Source: Verrucomicrobiia bacterium (lineage in GTDB: Bacteria; Verrucomicrobiota; Verrucomicrobiia; Limisphaerales; DASXHY01). Taken from it: a DNA stretch of 43,325 nt. Location of the stretch: assembly GCA_035629175.1 (NCBI GenBank), contig DASPIL010000042.1, forward strand, positions 1-43,325, in the 5' to 3' direction. A program made the translations under genes and the position numbers. This document shows, in pieces, positions 25,901 through 34,615 of the stretch. The notes beneath the pieces were generated by a model, which searched no databases, was not told the origin of the DNA, and saw nothing but the letters and a program-made list of their open reading frames with translations. Position 1 is the stretch's first letter. Each line of letters opens with the position of its first letter.

Positions 25901-26160
25901 CAGGGCATTCCGTGCTCGTGATCGAGCACAACATCGACGTGATCAAGTGCGCGGATTGGGTGATTGATCTTGGTCCGGACGCGGGCGACGCAGGTGGCCG
26001 CGTTGTGGTTTGCGGAACCCCGGAGGAAGTCGCCGCTTGTGAGGAAAGTCATACGGGTGCGGCCTTGCGCTCGGTTCTCAACGTTGAATCGCTCCCTCCT
26101 CGCGCGAACCCGCACGGCCGGTTTGACTCGTTCAAACGGAACGAACGAGTTTTGTCGTGA
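22948..26160 (+). CDS. uvrA: UvrA-like excinuclease ABC subunit A, first of a tandem pair
   Basis: A 1,070-residue UvrA with the full two-ABC layout. First half: Walker A GLSGSGKSSLAF (from residue 37), a putative UvrB-binding insertion, zinc module CAECDIDF to CPAC, second Cys pair CPSCGGARL, ABC signature LSGGETERV and Walker B FVLDEPSVGLH. Second half: Walker A GVSGSGKTTLI, zinc finger CERCRGAGF to CPDCNGRRY, signature LSGGESQRL and Walker B FLFDEPTTGLH. Unusual features are an acidic Ser/Ala-rich insertion of about 35 residues after the second Walker A and an extra CxxC pair (CRQCGRRVC) near residue 125. UvrA finds bulky DNA lesions and loads UvrB. The next gene is another UvrA that starts within this stop codon, so the two are made together. 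Confidence 0.9.
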   Translation: MPKPPARSAIRLKGVRHHNLKNFNLDLPLNRLIVITGLSGSGKSSLAFDTLFAEGQRRYIETFSPYARQFFDRMDKPQVDSIEGIPPAIAIEQRNAVKTTRSTVGTMTEICDHMKVVWSHLAELRCRQCGRRVCKDSPQRIWDQVRDTASASAGRDAAEVLITFDIPLSDKLPLTESLALIAKQGYQRVLLKGEILRLAEIPPESPDRLALCVITVLQDRVKIAPANRSRFTEACEQAYHFGKGKLAIHFLGAQTNPAGPLLFSNRFHCAECDIDFREPSPALFSFNHPIGACPACKGFGRVISIDYDLAVPDRTRTIAQGVVRPWLTGTGAESQADLLRACRKLKVPTDVPFEQLPKKWQDFVINGEPDYGTDPEHEWPRAWYGVKGYFRWLESKAYKMHVRVLLSRYRAYTLCPSCGGARLQPEALLYRLPSADKSASGLTLSDFYQLSTRDALAVIECIVAGRTGAKANEPISLVLSEVRSRLRFLNDIGLGYLTLDRPTRSLSGGETERVNLTTCLGTRLVNTLFVLDEPSVGLHPRDTDRLIRILEQLRDAGNTVVVVEHEASVMRAADQLVDIGPGHGATGGNLVFQGTFAEILNSGESLTGKYLGGRTGIEIPERRPVSFYNSENSSSEVLALNEAAVPFGKSAEGTRSLTIRNASRHNLQNVSADIPLSRFVAVTGVSGSGKTTLIREVLLPVLEAKLRSQNLAAANGSKASQGLDEAETSDESADAENVPASGSSQSATLSGVEHLDSVVLVDQSSLGKTPRSNPAVYTGAFDDIREVFAQSEIAKQRGLNASAFSFNSGQGQCERCRGAGFEKIEMQFLSDVFIRCPDCNGRRYRQHILTVKINGTAAIADRQHSTRKADGWSIADTLDATVDEVVEFLAGFPESKPARRATSSLQLLQEVGLGYLKLGQPINTLSGGESQRLKLVRHLTESSAAASSSDKPKSTALFLFDEPTTGLHFDDVRVLLKVFQRLVDAGHSVLVIEHNIDVIKCADWVIDLGPDAGDAGGRVVVCGTPEEVAACEESHTGAALRSVLNVESLPPRANPHGRFDSFKRNERVLS

Positions 26161-28931
26161 AGTTTGAACCCGCTCCACCACCCATCCCTCTTACTGTGTA
26201 CAAAGACACCGAACTTCCATCCTCCGACAGCATTGCCATTCACGGCGCGCGGGAGCATAACCTGAAAAACCTTTCCCTCAGCCTGCCGCGCGACAAGTTC
26301 GTCGTCATCACAGGCGTCAGTGGATCGGGCAAGAGCACGCTCGCGTTCGACCTCATCTTCGCTGAAGGCCAGCGGCGGTTTCTCGATTCCATGAACGTGT
26401 ACGCCCGGCAGTTCGTGGAACAGATGTCGCGGCCCGACGTGGATCTGATCACAGGCATTCCGCCCACGGTGAGCATCGAACAACGCAACTCGCGCGGTGG
26501 CGGCAAGAGCACGGTGGCAACGGTTACTGAGATGTTTCACTTCGTTCGCCTGCTGTTTGCAAGGCTCGGCACGCAGCATTGCCCCGATTGCCAGCTGCCC
26601 GTCGAAGCGCAAACACGTGATGAACTGGGGAGGCGGCTGCGTGACGAGATGAAGCAGCGCGGCGATCTCCTCTTGCTCGCGCCGATTGTGCGCAATCGCA
26701 AAGGATTTCACAGCGACGTCGCTGAATGGGCCGCGAAGCATGGGTATCGCGAAATTCGCGCCGACGGAAAAATTCATCGCACGAGCCAGCCGTTCCGGCT
26801 CGATCGATTCAAGGAGCACGATGTTGAAGTTGTTGTGGGAGTGATTGCTTCCAATCGCAAGGGTGCGGCAGGTTCGAAGGCTGCCGAGGCTGAGATGCAG
26901 GAGAAGATCGACGAAGCGTTGAAGCTCGGCCATGGAACACTGTTCGCGCTCGACAATCACAAGCACGTGACGGTGCATTCAACCGAACGTTCCTGCCCGA
27001 AATGCGGACGTTCATTCGAGCCGCTCGATCCCAAAAACTTCAGTTACAATTCCGCCCAAGGCTGGTGCCCGAAATGTCGCGGCTTTGGAGAATTGTTCTA
27101 CATGCCCGAGGACGTCGATCGTGGCGCGCGCGAGGATGCGATCGCGGAAAGCTGGTTTGAATGGCAGGAAGGCCAGCGGGAACCTTGCCCGGAATGTCAC
27201 GGAGCGCGGCTGAACCCGATCGCACGTGCTGTGCGGCTCAGGGTGCAGGGATCGCTGCTGAAGCTCGCCTCCGCGCAGGACCTCACCGTTGAGGCGCTGG
27301 GCGGCATGAGCGTCGAGCAGGCGGAACAGCTTTTTCGCAAGGTGAAGTTCTCGGGCCGCGCGGCGGAAATCGCTCGCGACATTCTGCCCGAGATTCGCGA
27401 GCGGCTGAAGTTCCTCAATGAAGTCGGACTCGGGTACCTGCAGCTGGGACGCTCCGTTCCAACCTTGTCGGGCGGCGAAGCGCAGCGCATTCGTCTCGCG
27501 GCGCAACTCGGCTCGAACCTGAGCGGCGTCCTCTATGTCCTCGATGAACCCACAATCGGCCTGCACGCGCGCGACAACGAGCAACTGCTCGCCACCCTGC
27601 AGAAACTGCAGTCGCGTGGGAATTCGGTCATAGTTGTGGAACACGACGAGGAAACGATGCGGCGCGCCGATTACATCATTGACCTGGGCCCCGGCGCGGG
27701 AGTTCACGGCGGGCAAGTCGTCGCAGCAGGGACGCTTGCCGAACTCCTGGAACACGAGAATTCGATCACAGGACGCTGCCTTCGCAACCATAAGACCTAT
27801 CCGACGCGCGGGAAGCGGCGGCCGATTGAACTGCCGCAGTTGCAAAATGAAACCGAAGCTCGAGCTCGAAAATCTGAGAAAATTTCAGGCACTCCCGCGC
27901 TAATGTTGAAGGAAGCTGCGGTGAACAACCTGAAGAACGTCACGATCCAGTTTCCGCTTGGACGTTTTGTTGTTGTGACCGGCGTGAGCGGCTCGGGCAA
28001 GAGCACGCTGGTTCGCGAATGCCTGCTGCCCGCCGTGACGCAGGCGTTGAGCCGGAAGGGTCGCGGGCCGAAGCCGCCCAACCTTTCCGGATACGATTGC
28101 TTGAAGGCGGTTTATGAAGTCGATCAATCGCCGATTGGCCGGACTCCGCGCTCCATTCCCGCGACGTATGTCGGCTTCTTCGATGAGATGCGCCAGTTGT
28201 TTGCGCAGCTTCCCGAAGCACGCCTGCGGGGATACACGCCCAGCCGTTTTTCGTTCAACAGCGCGCAGGGACGCTGCCCGGAATGCGAGGGAGCGGGCCA
28301 GATCAAGGTCGAGATGAACTTTCTTCCACCTGCGTTTGTGCGCTGTGAAACTTGCGAAGGCTGCCGCTTCAATCGCGAAACGCTCGATGTCGAATACGGC
28401 GGCAAGAACATCGCCCAGGTGCTTGAGCTTTCGGTTGAAGAAGCGCTCGAGTTCTTTTCGGGTGTTCCTAAAATCAAACGCGCCTTGCAGGCGTTGTGCG
28501 ACACGGGGCTCGGTTATCTCAAGCTCGGCCAGCAAAGTCCCACGCTCAGTGGCGGCGAAGCCCAGCGCGTCAAGCTCGTCACCCATCTTCTCACTGGCTT
28601 GAAGGACCCCGAGCTGTTCGATGCGTCGCAAAAACGCAATCTGTTCATCCTCGAAGAACCCACGATTGGATTGCACATGGCGGACGTCCAGCGATTGGTT
28701 GACGTGATTCAACGCCTTGTCGACGCAGGTCATTCGGTAATCGTGATCGAACATAATCTTGACCTCATTGCCGAAGCGGACTGGGTGATCGACCTCGGAC
28801 CCGAAGGCGGAACAGGCGGCGGCGAACTCGTCGCGGAAGGAACACCCGAAACGATCTCGCGGATTCGTTCCTCGCACACGGGCCGATTCCTAAAACCGCT
28901 GCTGCAGACGCCGCAATCGCGATCGCACTGA
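26157..28931 (+). CDS. uvrA: UvrA-like excinuclease ABC subunit A, second of a tandem pair
   Basis: A 924-residue UvrA paralogue starting at GTG 26157, which overlaps the previous stop as GTGA. It has all expected motifs twice: Walker [13 protein letters not shown], zinc module CPKCGRSF to [14 protein letters not shown], signature LSGGEAQRI and Walker [12 protein letters not shown]; then Walker [12 protein letters not shown], zinc finger CPECEGAGQ to CETC, signature LSGGEAQRV and [11 protein letters not shown]. The last Walker B has Glu where Asp is usual. The short N-terminal extension is Pro rich. The two proteins differ too much to be a recent duplication. Chlamydial UvrA, as I recall, is one double-length chain, so this pair may be the unfused equivalent and the two may form a heterodimer. 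Confidence 0.9.
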   Translation: MKFEPAPPPIPLTVYKDTELPSSDSIAIHGAREHNLKNLSLSLPRDKFVVITGVSGSGKSTLAFDLIFAEGQRRFLDSMNVYARQFVEQMSRPDVDLITGIPPTVSIEQRNSRGGGKSTVATVTEMFHFVRLLFARLGTQHCPDCQLPVEAQTRDELGRRLRDEMKQRGDLLLLAPIVRNRKGFHSDVAEWAAKHGYREIRADGKIHRTSQPFRLDRFKEHDVEVVVGVIASNRKGAAGSKAAEAEMQEKIDEALKLGHGTLFALDNHKHVTVHSTERSCPKCGRSFEPLDPKNFSYNSAQGWCPKCRGFGELFYMPEDVDRGAREDAIAESWFEWQEGQREPCPECHGARLNPIARAVRLRVQGSLLKLASAQDLTVEALGGMSVEQAEQLFRKVKFSGRAAEIARDILPEIRERLKFLNEVGLGYLQLGRSVPTLSGGEAQRIRLAAQLGSNLSGVLYVLDEPTIGLHARDNEQLLATLQKLQSRGNSVIVVEHDEETMRRADYIIDLGPGAGVHGGQVVAAGTLAELLEHENSITGRCLRNHKTYPTRGKRRPIELPQLQNETEARARKSEKISGTPALMLKEAAVNNLKNVTIQFPLGRFVVVTGVSGSGKSTLVRECLLPAVTQALSRKGRGPKPPNLSGYDCLKAVYEVDQSPIGRTPRSIPATYVGFFDEMRQLFAQLPEARLRGYTPSRFSFNSAQGRCPECEGAGQIKVEMNFLPPAFVRCETCEGCRFNRETLDVEYGGKNIAQVLELSVEEALEFFSGVPKIKRALQALCDTGLGYLKLGQQSPTLSGGEAQRVKLVTHLLTGLKDPELFDASQKRNLFILEEPTIGLHMADVQRLVDVIQRLVDAGHSVIVIEHNLDLIAEADWVIDLGPEGGTGGGELVAEGTPETISRIRSSHTGRFLKPLLQTPQSRSH

Positions 28932-28944
28932 ACTGCAAGAAACT

Positions 28945-28974
28945 CGCAGCGCAGACCTCCGAGTCTGCGCTGCG
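28945..28974 (+). terminator. Perfect 12-bp inverted repeat after the uvrA pair
   Basis: CGCAGCGCAGAC (28945-28956) and GTCTGCGCTGCG (28963-28974) form a perfect 12-base-pair stem with a six-base loop, 14 bases after the UvrA stop. A T run (GTTTTTTC) follows only about 9 bases later. It could be a terminator, or a dispersed palindromic repeat; the spacing to the T run makes the first less certain. Confidence 0.5.
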
Positions 28975-29075
28975 ACGGATGCGTTTTTTCGAAGACTCGA
29001 CCGGCGCCATGTTTGCTGCACCGACAGGCAGTTATGCCCTGTGCCCGAGCACGTGTTGGATCATGATCTAACCCG

Positions 29076-31841
29076 ATGCACCTCAGCCCTCGGTCCTTTA
29101 GAGCCACACCTGTGAGATTTCAATGCCACGGTTGCAAGACAGCGATACGTTCGCTTCTCGCAGCGCTGTTGATTTGCTTCAGCATCTCGCTGGCACCCGC
29201 AGCGGTGTCAGGCACAAAGTCTGCATTGATCATGCTCGTGAGCCTCAACGATGCGCCGATCGATTGCACGGTTGCGGAGGTGAACGGCATGGTGTTCACG
29301 AATTCGCCGTTGAACGTCGATTCGTTTTACAACGCCGCCACCTGGGGAAGCATCCGCTGGACGGGCAGCGTGATCAACGTGAGCATCAACGACAGCATCA
29401 CGCCGTGCGACACCGATAATTGGGCGAACCAGGCGGACACGGCGGCGCGAGCGCTCGGTTACGAACCGAACAATTACACGACGCGTGTCTACACCTTTCG
29501 TTCGTCTCAAACGACGTGCGGTTATGCATTTGCGTACGGCAACCGCGTGATCAACTTCCACGGCACGGACCTCTTCGCTTACGCGCACGAGATGGGACAC
29601 ACGATTGGGTTCCATCACTCCGTGACGGACCATAACAACGATGGCGTGTTTGAGGATGCGTACGGCGGCAAGGACGATTGCATGGGTGGCGAATCCTACA
29701 CGTTCAACGCGCCACATGCCATCTGGGGCGGCTGGCTTCCGCATCGGCCCGAAGGCAGTGGCGGCTGGCGTCAGATTACGAGTGACGGCACATACCAGAT
29801 CAGCCCGCTGGAAATCGATCCAACGAATGCGCTGCCAAACTCGCAGGCTTTGAAGATCGTTCCGCCGGTTGGAAATCCGTATTTCCTTTCGTTTCGTCAA
29901 CCGCTCGGTTTCAACCGCGGTTGGACCGCATCACAGGTGGGCAAGGACGGCCGGACGGGAACCGGCAACGACCCTGTTCCGCCGATCTCCGCGAACTACC
30001 CGCCTTACTATTACAAGTATGCCTACGGCGTCGGTGTGCATCGACATAGCGGCGGGACGGGCGCGGAAACGTATGAGATCGCGGTGCTCGAAAACCATCA
30101 GCAGTTGACGCTTCCAGGAACTGGAATCGTCATTCGCCAAACCGCACGTGACACCAACAAGGTCACCCTGAGCATCACGGGATTCAACGGCAGCACTGCT
30201 CCCAACGGCGTGACGCTGTTCGAGCACGTGAACTACGGCGGCGCGCAAAGCCAGGTACTGACGCCGGGCAACTACAACCTGTCCCAACTCGGCGGTAAAG
30301 GCGTGCCGAACGACTGGGCGTCATCGTGTCGGATTCCTCCCGGGATCACCTTGGTCCTGTATCAACACGACAACTTCGGGGGAACGGCCTGGACGAATAC
30401 CAGCAGCGTGACCAACCTCGCGCTGCTCAATCCCGGTGGTGCTGACAACCAGCTCTCCTCCTGCCGTGTGTTCTTCACGTCAGGACAGGCGCCTCCCGTC
30501 CCCGCAGATCTGTCGGCCATCGTCAGTCATTCGCAAGTGCGGCTTTCCTGGTCGCCCACACCTTCCGCAACCAACTACGTCATCAAGCGCGGACCAGCTG
30601 TTGGCGGACCGTTCGCGGTCATCGCGACCGCGCCGATCTCATCGTTCACGGATACAGGCCTCACCAACGGCATCGCAGCGTATTACACCATTGCAGCAGC
30701 GAACGCTTTCGGTTCAAGCCCTGACTCCTCGCCGCTCGTCGCAGTTCCGACAAGCGATCTGATCGCGCGTTGGAAGTTCGATGAAAATGGCGGCTCGCTT
30801 GCCGCGGATGCGTCGGGCAACAACAACAACGGCATTCTCGTAAACGGACCCACGTGGTTCGCGCCCGGAAAATTCGGAACCGCCGCATTAACCTTCAACT
30901 CGGCAAACCTGCGTTCGGTGACGATTCCCCATTCCAGCAGTCTCAACAATCCCACGAAAGCCATCACGTTGTCAGCCTGGGTCTACGCGTTCGATTGGAA
31001 TGGAAACCGCCGCATTTTACAGAAGGGAAATGCCGACAACCAGTATCGGCTGCTGGCTGAGAACTCAGTGCTGAAGTTCCATTTGAATGGCGTCGATCAA
31101 TTGACCGCTCCACTTCCGCCCATCAATGCGTGGGTGCACATTGCGGCCACATGGGACGGCCTGACCATGCTCCTCTACACAAATGGCATTGTGATGGCCA
31201 CGCGCGAGGCGGGGGGCACTATTTCAACGACAGCCGATGTTCTCGCCATCGCGCGCAAGAACACGAGCGGTGTCGCGGGCGATTACTTTAACGGCCGGCT
31301 TGATGACGTCCGCATTTACAACCGGGCGCTCGCGCCTGGGGAGATCGCGTCGATGATGACAAACTCGGCGCCGCAATTCGCATCGGATGTAATCGCCTTG
31401 GACGCTGTGACTGCAGGCGAAGCTTTCCATGGAACATTGGCGCTGCAGGCCCAGGACGCTGACAACGACACGCTTTCGTTTTCGAAATTAAACGGCCCGG
31501 CATGGTTGTCGGTATCGGCGAACGGAAATCTGTCCGGAACTCCGCTTTCTTCCGACGCCGGTACGAATACGTTCAACGTCCGGGTCACGGACGGACACCT
31601 GATGGACACAGCGCTTATGCACATTCACGTGCTGTCCGCCGCGAACATCACGGCCACAATAGTGACTGAAAGTTCCGATCTGCAGCTCCGTTGGACTGGC
31701 GGCATCCCGCCTTACCAACTGCAAATGCGGACGAACCTGGAGGCCGGTGACTGGACGACGATTGGAGAAGCGATCTTCGGCAATGAGTTGACTGTGACGC
31801 CGACGAACGCCGCGGCGTGGTATCGGATCCTCGGCAACTGA
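29076..31841 (+). CDS. Secreted metzincin metallopeptidase with crystallin, Fn3 and LamG modules
   Basis: A 921-residue exported protein. A basic N-terminus and hydrophobic segment (LLAALLICFSISLAPAA, about 27-43) form a signal peptide. The peptidase domain (about 45-330) has the extended zinc motif HEMGHTIGFHH (His171, Glu172, His175, His181) and a Met-turn DDCMGGES (Met203), the gametolysin (M11)-like metzincin pattern. A beta/gamma-crystallin unit follows (VTLFEHVNYGGAQSQVL and VLYQHDNFGGTAW), then a fibronectin type III domain (about 475-560), a LamG/concanavalin-like domain (LIARWKFDENGG to DDVRIYNRAL, about 565-755) and a cadherin-like putative-Ig domain (LSGTPLSSDAGTNTFNVRVTDG). The substrate is probably an extracellular protein or a matrix glycoprotein. 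A GTG at 29112 is an alternative start. Monocistronic. Confidence 0.88.
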   Translation: MHLSPRSFRATPVRFQCHGCKTAIRSLLAALLICFSISLAPAAVSGTKSALIMLVSLNDAPIDCTVAEVNGMVFTNSPLNVDSFYNAATWGSIRWTGSVINVSINDSITPCDTDNWANQADTAARALGYEPNNYTTRVYTFRSSQTTCGYAFAYGNRVINFHGTDLFAYAHEMGHTIGFHHSVTDHNNDGVFEDAYGGKDDCMGGESYTFNAPHAIWGGWLPHRPEGSGGWRQITSDGTYQISPLEIDPTNALPNSQALKIVPPVGNPYFLSFRQPLGFNRGWTASQVGKDGRTGTGNDPVPPISANYPPYYYKYAYGVGVHRHSGGTGAETYEIAVLENHQQLTLPGTGIVIRQTARDTNKVTLSITGFNGSTAPNGVTLFEHVNYGGAQSQVLTPGNYNLSQLGGKGVPNDWASSCRIPPGITLVLYQHDNFGGTAWTNTSSVTNLALLNPGGADNQLSSCRVFFTSGQAPPVPADLSAIVSHSQVRLSWSPTPSATNYVIKRGPAVGGPFAVIATAPISSFTDTGLTNGIAAYYTIAAANAFGSSPDSSPLVAVPTSDLIARWKFDENGGSLAADASGNNNNGILVNGPTWFAPGKFGTAALTFNSANLRSVTIPHSSSLNNPTKAITLSAWVYAFDWNGNRRILQKGNADNQYRLLAENSVLKFHLNGVDQLTAPLPPINAWVHIAATWDGLTMLLYTNGIVMATREAGGTISTTADVLAIARKNTSGVAGDYFNGRLDDVRIYNRALAPGEIASMMTNSAPQFASDVIALDAVTAGEAFHGTLALQAQDADNDTLSFSKLNGPAWLSVSANGNLSGTPLSSDAGTNTFNVRVTDGHLMDTALMHIHVLSAANITATIVTESSDLQLRWTGGIPPYQLQMRTNLEAGDWTTIGEAIFGNELTVTPTNAAAWYRILGN

Positions 31842-31940
31842 ACAGGCCACAGTGCGTGCACACGCCCGCAGCGTGGCAGGTGGGGCGCGGCGTTCACGCA
31901 CCTCCAGCGTTCGCGAGCGCAGCACGGCATCAATCTCCCA

Positions 31941-31956
31941 CACGGGCGCGCCCGTG
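31941..31956. repeat. 16-base perfect palindrome upstream of tRNA-Ser
   Basis: CACGGGCGCGCCCGTG is a perfect palindrome about 65 bases before the tRNA. It could be part of the terminator region of the preceding gene or a protein-binding site; there is no T run. Confidence 0.4.
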
Positions 31957-32021
31957 CGACGCGGTGCATTATTCTTGGGCTTGTTTTTTGGTTGAAGCCA
32001 ATCAATCTTAGCGCGGCAATT

Positions 32022-32111
32022 GGAGAGATGGCAGAGTGGTTTAACGCGCACGCCTGGAAAGCGTGAATACCTTCACGGGTATCGGGGGTTCGAATCCCCC
32101 TCTCTCCGCCA
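32022..32111 (+). tRNA. tRNA-Ser (anticodon GGA)
   Basis: The acceptor stem GGAGAGA pairs with TCTCTCC (32101-32107). The D loop contains GGTTTAACG, the anticodon stem is CACGC/GCGTG around CTGGAAA (anticodon GGA), a long class II variable arm follows (ATACCTTCACGGGTATC), and the T arm is GGGGGTTCGAATCCCCC. The CCA end is encoded (32109-32111). It is a serine acceptor for UCC/UCU codons. Accessory DNA (RAYT, type I restriction locus) begins just downstream; tRNA-Ser genes are common island integration sites, but no integrase and no duplicated tRNA end were found. Confidence 0.97.
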
Positions 32112-32520
32112 CTGTCTCCGCAATTTCACATGGATCCCCGAGGCAGAATCGCGTTTACGTGAATTGCGCGAATCTTCTCGAATCAAATAGGGGTTGTTGA
32201 TTTACCACGAAATACACGAACCATACGAAACTCGCGCAGGCGGCCTTCGCGTGAGCCTTCGGTTTTTGCGGGGCACGATTTCACCGAATAAGAAGAAGGA
32301 GAACCACGAATCACACGAACTACACGAAAAAGAGGATGCCAAACCGCACTGCTCCACCCACTACTCCCCAGTTGGCCGGAAACGAAGGTCGCCTGGAAGG
32401 AACGGGCGGAGCAAAATACGACTGGGCGCAACAAGCGATGGAATACTGGACCCGACCGGGTGAAGGCCGCGTGCAAGACCAACAAGTCCTCCGCCATCGC
32501 GCACGGCCTGGCGTGAGTGC
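32112..32520. other. Gene-free stretch downstream of tRNA-Ser
   Basis: No convincing gene. Two short arrays of a common intergenic repeat are present: ACCACGAAATACACGAAC at 32203-32220 and ACCACGAATCACACGAAC at 32303-32320, about 100 bases apart. Such ACACGAA words are frequent between genes in related environmental bacteria. Short frames here have biased composition and no recognisable protein. Confidence 0.4.
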
Positions 32521-32780
32521 TGGGTGTCCACCCTTCAGGGTGTTCGGGTAACCGGCTGAAGCCGGGACACCCTACAGTTCGGTGTCCACCCTTCAGGGTG
32601 TTTCGAAAGTTGATTCGCGGGCGGATTTGAGCAGCGGAAATGCGAGAACCGGAACACACGCTAAAGCGTGCACACCATGCGCTGGGTGTCCACCCTTTAG
32701 GGTGTTCTGGGGATCAGCCTGAAGGCTGGACACCAAACGGGCCGGACACCGAACCGCTGGGCACCACACTTTAGCGTGCA
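32521..32780. repeat. Left cluster of REP-like palindromes
   Basis: At least seven 14-base palindromes of one design (arm, then CTTTAG, CTTCAG, CTGAAG or CTAAAG core, then arm) occur: CACCCTTCAGGGTG at 32529-32542 and 32587-32600, CCGGCTGAAGCCGG at 32552-32565, CACGCTAAAGCGTG at 32657-32670, CACCCTTTAGGGTG at 32691-32704, CAGCCTGAAGGCTG at 32715-32728 and an imperfect CACACTTTAGCGTG at 32765-32778. They are separated by shared words such as GGTGTCC and GGACACC. The last ends 15 bases before the RAYT gene, so they are its likely substrate repeats. Confidence 0.8.
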
Positions 32781-32792
32781 TCTGAAACGATC

Positions 32793-33410
32793 ATGGGCAA
32801 GCCCGAATATCTGTGGCGGAAGCTGACACCAAACCAACGCATTGAATTGCTTGATTGGCGGAAGCGGCAGGGCCTGCCTTGGCATCGCCCGCCGCATCGG
32901 GCCAGCGAGAAGACGCGTTACCATGTCACGGCGGCGTGTTTCGAACACCGCTCAATAATTGGTCACAATGCGGAACGGATGGCGTCCTTCTCCCATACGC
33001 TGCTTGATGTGTTGCGCCAACGTGAAACGCAGATTCACGCCTGGTGCGTGCTGCCAAATCATTATCATGCGCTGATCGAAACTCCGGGCATCCTCGAAGT
33101 GCTGGCGGATCTGGGCCGAATGCATGGCCGCCTTTCGTTTCAGTGGAATGGCGAGGAGCAAACACGAGGACGTCAGGTATGGTGCGGGGCGGTTGAACGG
33201 TTCATGCGCAACGATGCGCATTTCTGGGCAACGATGAACTATGTTCATCACAATCCGGTGCATCACGGGTACGTCGGTCATTGGCAGGACTGGCCTTTTT
33301 CCAGCGCGGCGGACTATTTGAGCGGGATGGGACGCGAGGAAGCGTCGCGGATTTGGAAAGAGTTTCCCGTGTTGAAATATGGAAAGGGTTGGGATGATCC
33401 TGAGATGTGA
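32793..33410 (+). CDS. REP-associated tyrosine transposase (RAYT, Y1-transposase family)
   Basis: A 205-residue single-domain HUH enzyme. The metal-binding motif is PNHYHALIE (His90, His92), the likely catalytic Tyr150 is in MNYVHHNPVHHGYV, and the family closing motif WQDWPFSSAADYL is present. RAYTs are domesticated relatives of IS200/IS605 transposases; they cut single-stranded REP hairpins and are thought to spread them. The gene is flanked on both sides by clusters of palindromes of one design, as expected for a REP/RAYT locus. The N-terminus (MGKPEYLWRKLTPNQR) is of the longer subtype. All key residues are intact, so the enzyme may be active. Confidence 0.9.
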   Translation: MGKPEYLWRKLTPNQRIELLDWRKRQGLPWHRPPHRASEKTRYHVTAACFEHRSIIGHNAERMASFSHTLLDVLRQRETQIHAWCVLPNHYHALIETPGILEVLADLGRMHGRLSFQWNGEEQTRGRQVWCGAVERFMRNDAHFWATMNYVHHNPVHHGYVGHWQDWPFSSAADYLSGMGREEASRIWKEFPVLKYGKGWDDPEM

Positions 33411-33420
33411 GAATGGGATG

Positions 33421-33552
33421 CCACGCTAAAGCGTGCACACCGTGCGCTGGGTGTCCACCCTTTAGGGTGTCCGGGAAACCCGGTTGAACCGGAACACCCT
33501 ACAGCTCGGTGTCCACCCTTTAGGGTGTCAGGTAAGCCGGCTAAAGCCGGGA
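33421..33552. repeat. Right cluster of REP-like palindromes
   Basis: Palindromes of the same design as on the left follow the RAYT gene by about 11 bases: CACGCTAAAGCGTG at 33422-33435, CACCCTTTAGGGTG at 33456-33469 and 33514-33527, a CCGGTTGAACCGG hairpin at 33480-33492, and CCGGCTAAAGCCGG at 33537-33550. The order (CACGCT type, then CACCCT, then CCGGCT) partly repeats that on the left. Confidence 0.8.
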
Positions 33553-34615
33553 CACCGAACGTTAGAACGGCTGTCTGCCTCACTACGACTGTCTGTCTTG
33601 TGTCGCAGAGACAACGATTTGGAGCGGAATGAGATGCGCACAATTCCGTTTCAATCTACGGCCTTACAGGCGTTTTCTCGTCCCGCTTTTGCGTTGTACG
33701 GGATGCAGTCATCTTTCAGCATCCACCCGGTTTCCGTCTCTCAACGTCCAAGCCCGTCGCGTCGGAATCCGCGGTTCGAAAATCCCTCCCGTTTCACGAA
33801 ATCGAGTCCCTCGTCCCATGCGCAACGCTCCGCTTCCGCGCGTCCGTTAAAGCCAAAAAACCACCCTAAAAACGAGCTGTAAGGCCAATAAATTCATCTC
33901 GATTCGCGCCATCCACTTCCACCATCGTCACTTGCCTCCGCGACACAGAGCAAATTGCAGATGAAGGGTGGACACCCAGCGCATGGTGTTCACGCTTCAG
34001 CGTGCCAAATGGGGCAAGTCTGGTGAGGAATTTCTCGGTGGCGCATCATAAACGTCAGACAAATTTGCTCTGACCAATCTGCATTCCCGCGCCGCCTCCT
34101 GTCATCAAGAGGTGCTCGGCGTGACGCTTGCGGAGAACAACATCAACATCAGCATCGGACACAAAGCTCCGGGCGTGTATTTCCCGGAACTGAGCGCTCA
34201 ATGCAACGCCCCTGACCACTTTTCTACTCCAGGAACGTTCAGCCGTTTCGGCCATTGGAATTCGCACTTCTTTCGGCCTTCGAGGACTCGGACTTCGGAT
34301 TTCAAGCTAAAAGGCGAGATGACCAAACATTAATGGGAGCGTTTCACATTGAGCCCAGCTTTGCCCGCTCATCGTGAGCGCCAGGCTCGCGGAAGAACCC
34401 CCCGGTGTCTTTTTTCCATGAGTCAACGACCCTTTCGGCCCCCCCCCAGTTCTTCCCCTCCGGGGTCTTTTAATTTGAGTCAACTCGCGCAATGACGGGC
34501 CCTCAGATTCTGTTTGCGCGACAACAGGCTTGAAATACTATCCCGCCCGGAGTCTGGCATGGCGACAACCACTTTTATTTCAAAGTTCTCTTTCCCGTAT
34601 TCTGCTTAACGTTCT
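33553..34615. other. About 1.1 kb without a recognisable gene, one distal REP palindrome
   Basis: Frames of up to 130 codons exist but look non-coding (Ser/Arg/Pro rich, no motif). One more REP-like unit, CACGCTTCAGCGTG, lies at 33991-34004, preceded by GGGTGGACACCC, so it is the same composite in reverse order. A C-rich tract (GGCCCCCCCCCAG) occurs near 34440. A weak promoter-like pair, TTGCGC (34514-34519) and TACTAT (34537-34542) with a 17-base spacer, lies about 75 bases before hsdM. The stretch may be decayed mobile DNA. Confidence 0.4.

Noticed and set aside
26049-26978. Minus-strand frame of about 310 codons across the uvrA junction
   Set aside because: Runs across the overlapping start and stop of two conserved genes; composition is not protein-like.
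27900-28877. Minus-strand frame of about 325 codons inside the second uvrA
   Set aside because: Antisense to conserved UvrA motifs and without any recognisable domain.
32521-33552. Palindrome clusters considered as a CRISPR array
   Set aside because: Units are short palindromes with varied arms and irregular spacing, with no constant-length spacers and no cas genes.
33484-33882. 132-codon frame downstream of the RAYT gene
   Set aside because: Starts within the palindrome cluster, Ser/Arg/Pro rich, no motif or ribosome-binding site.
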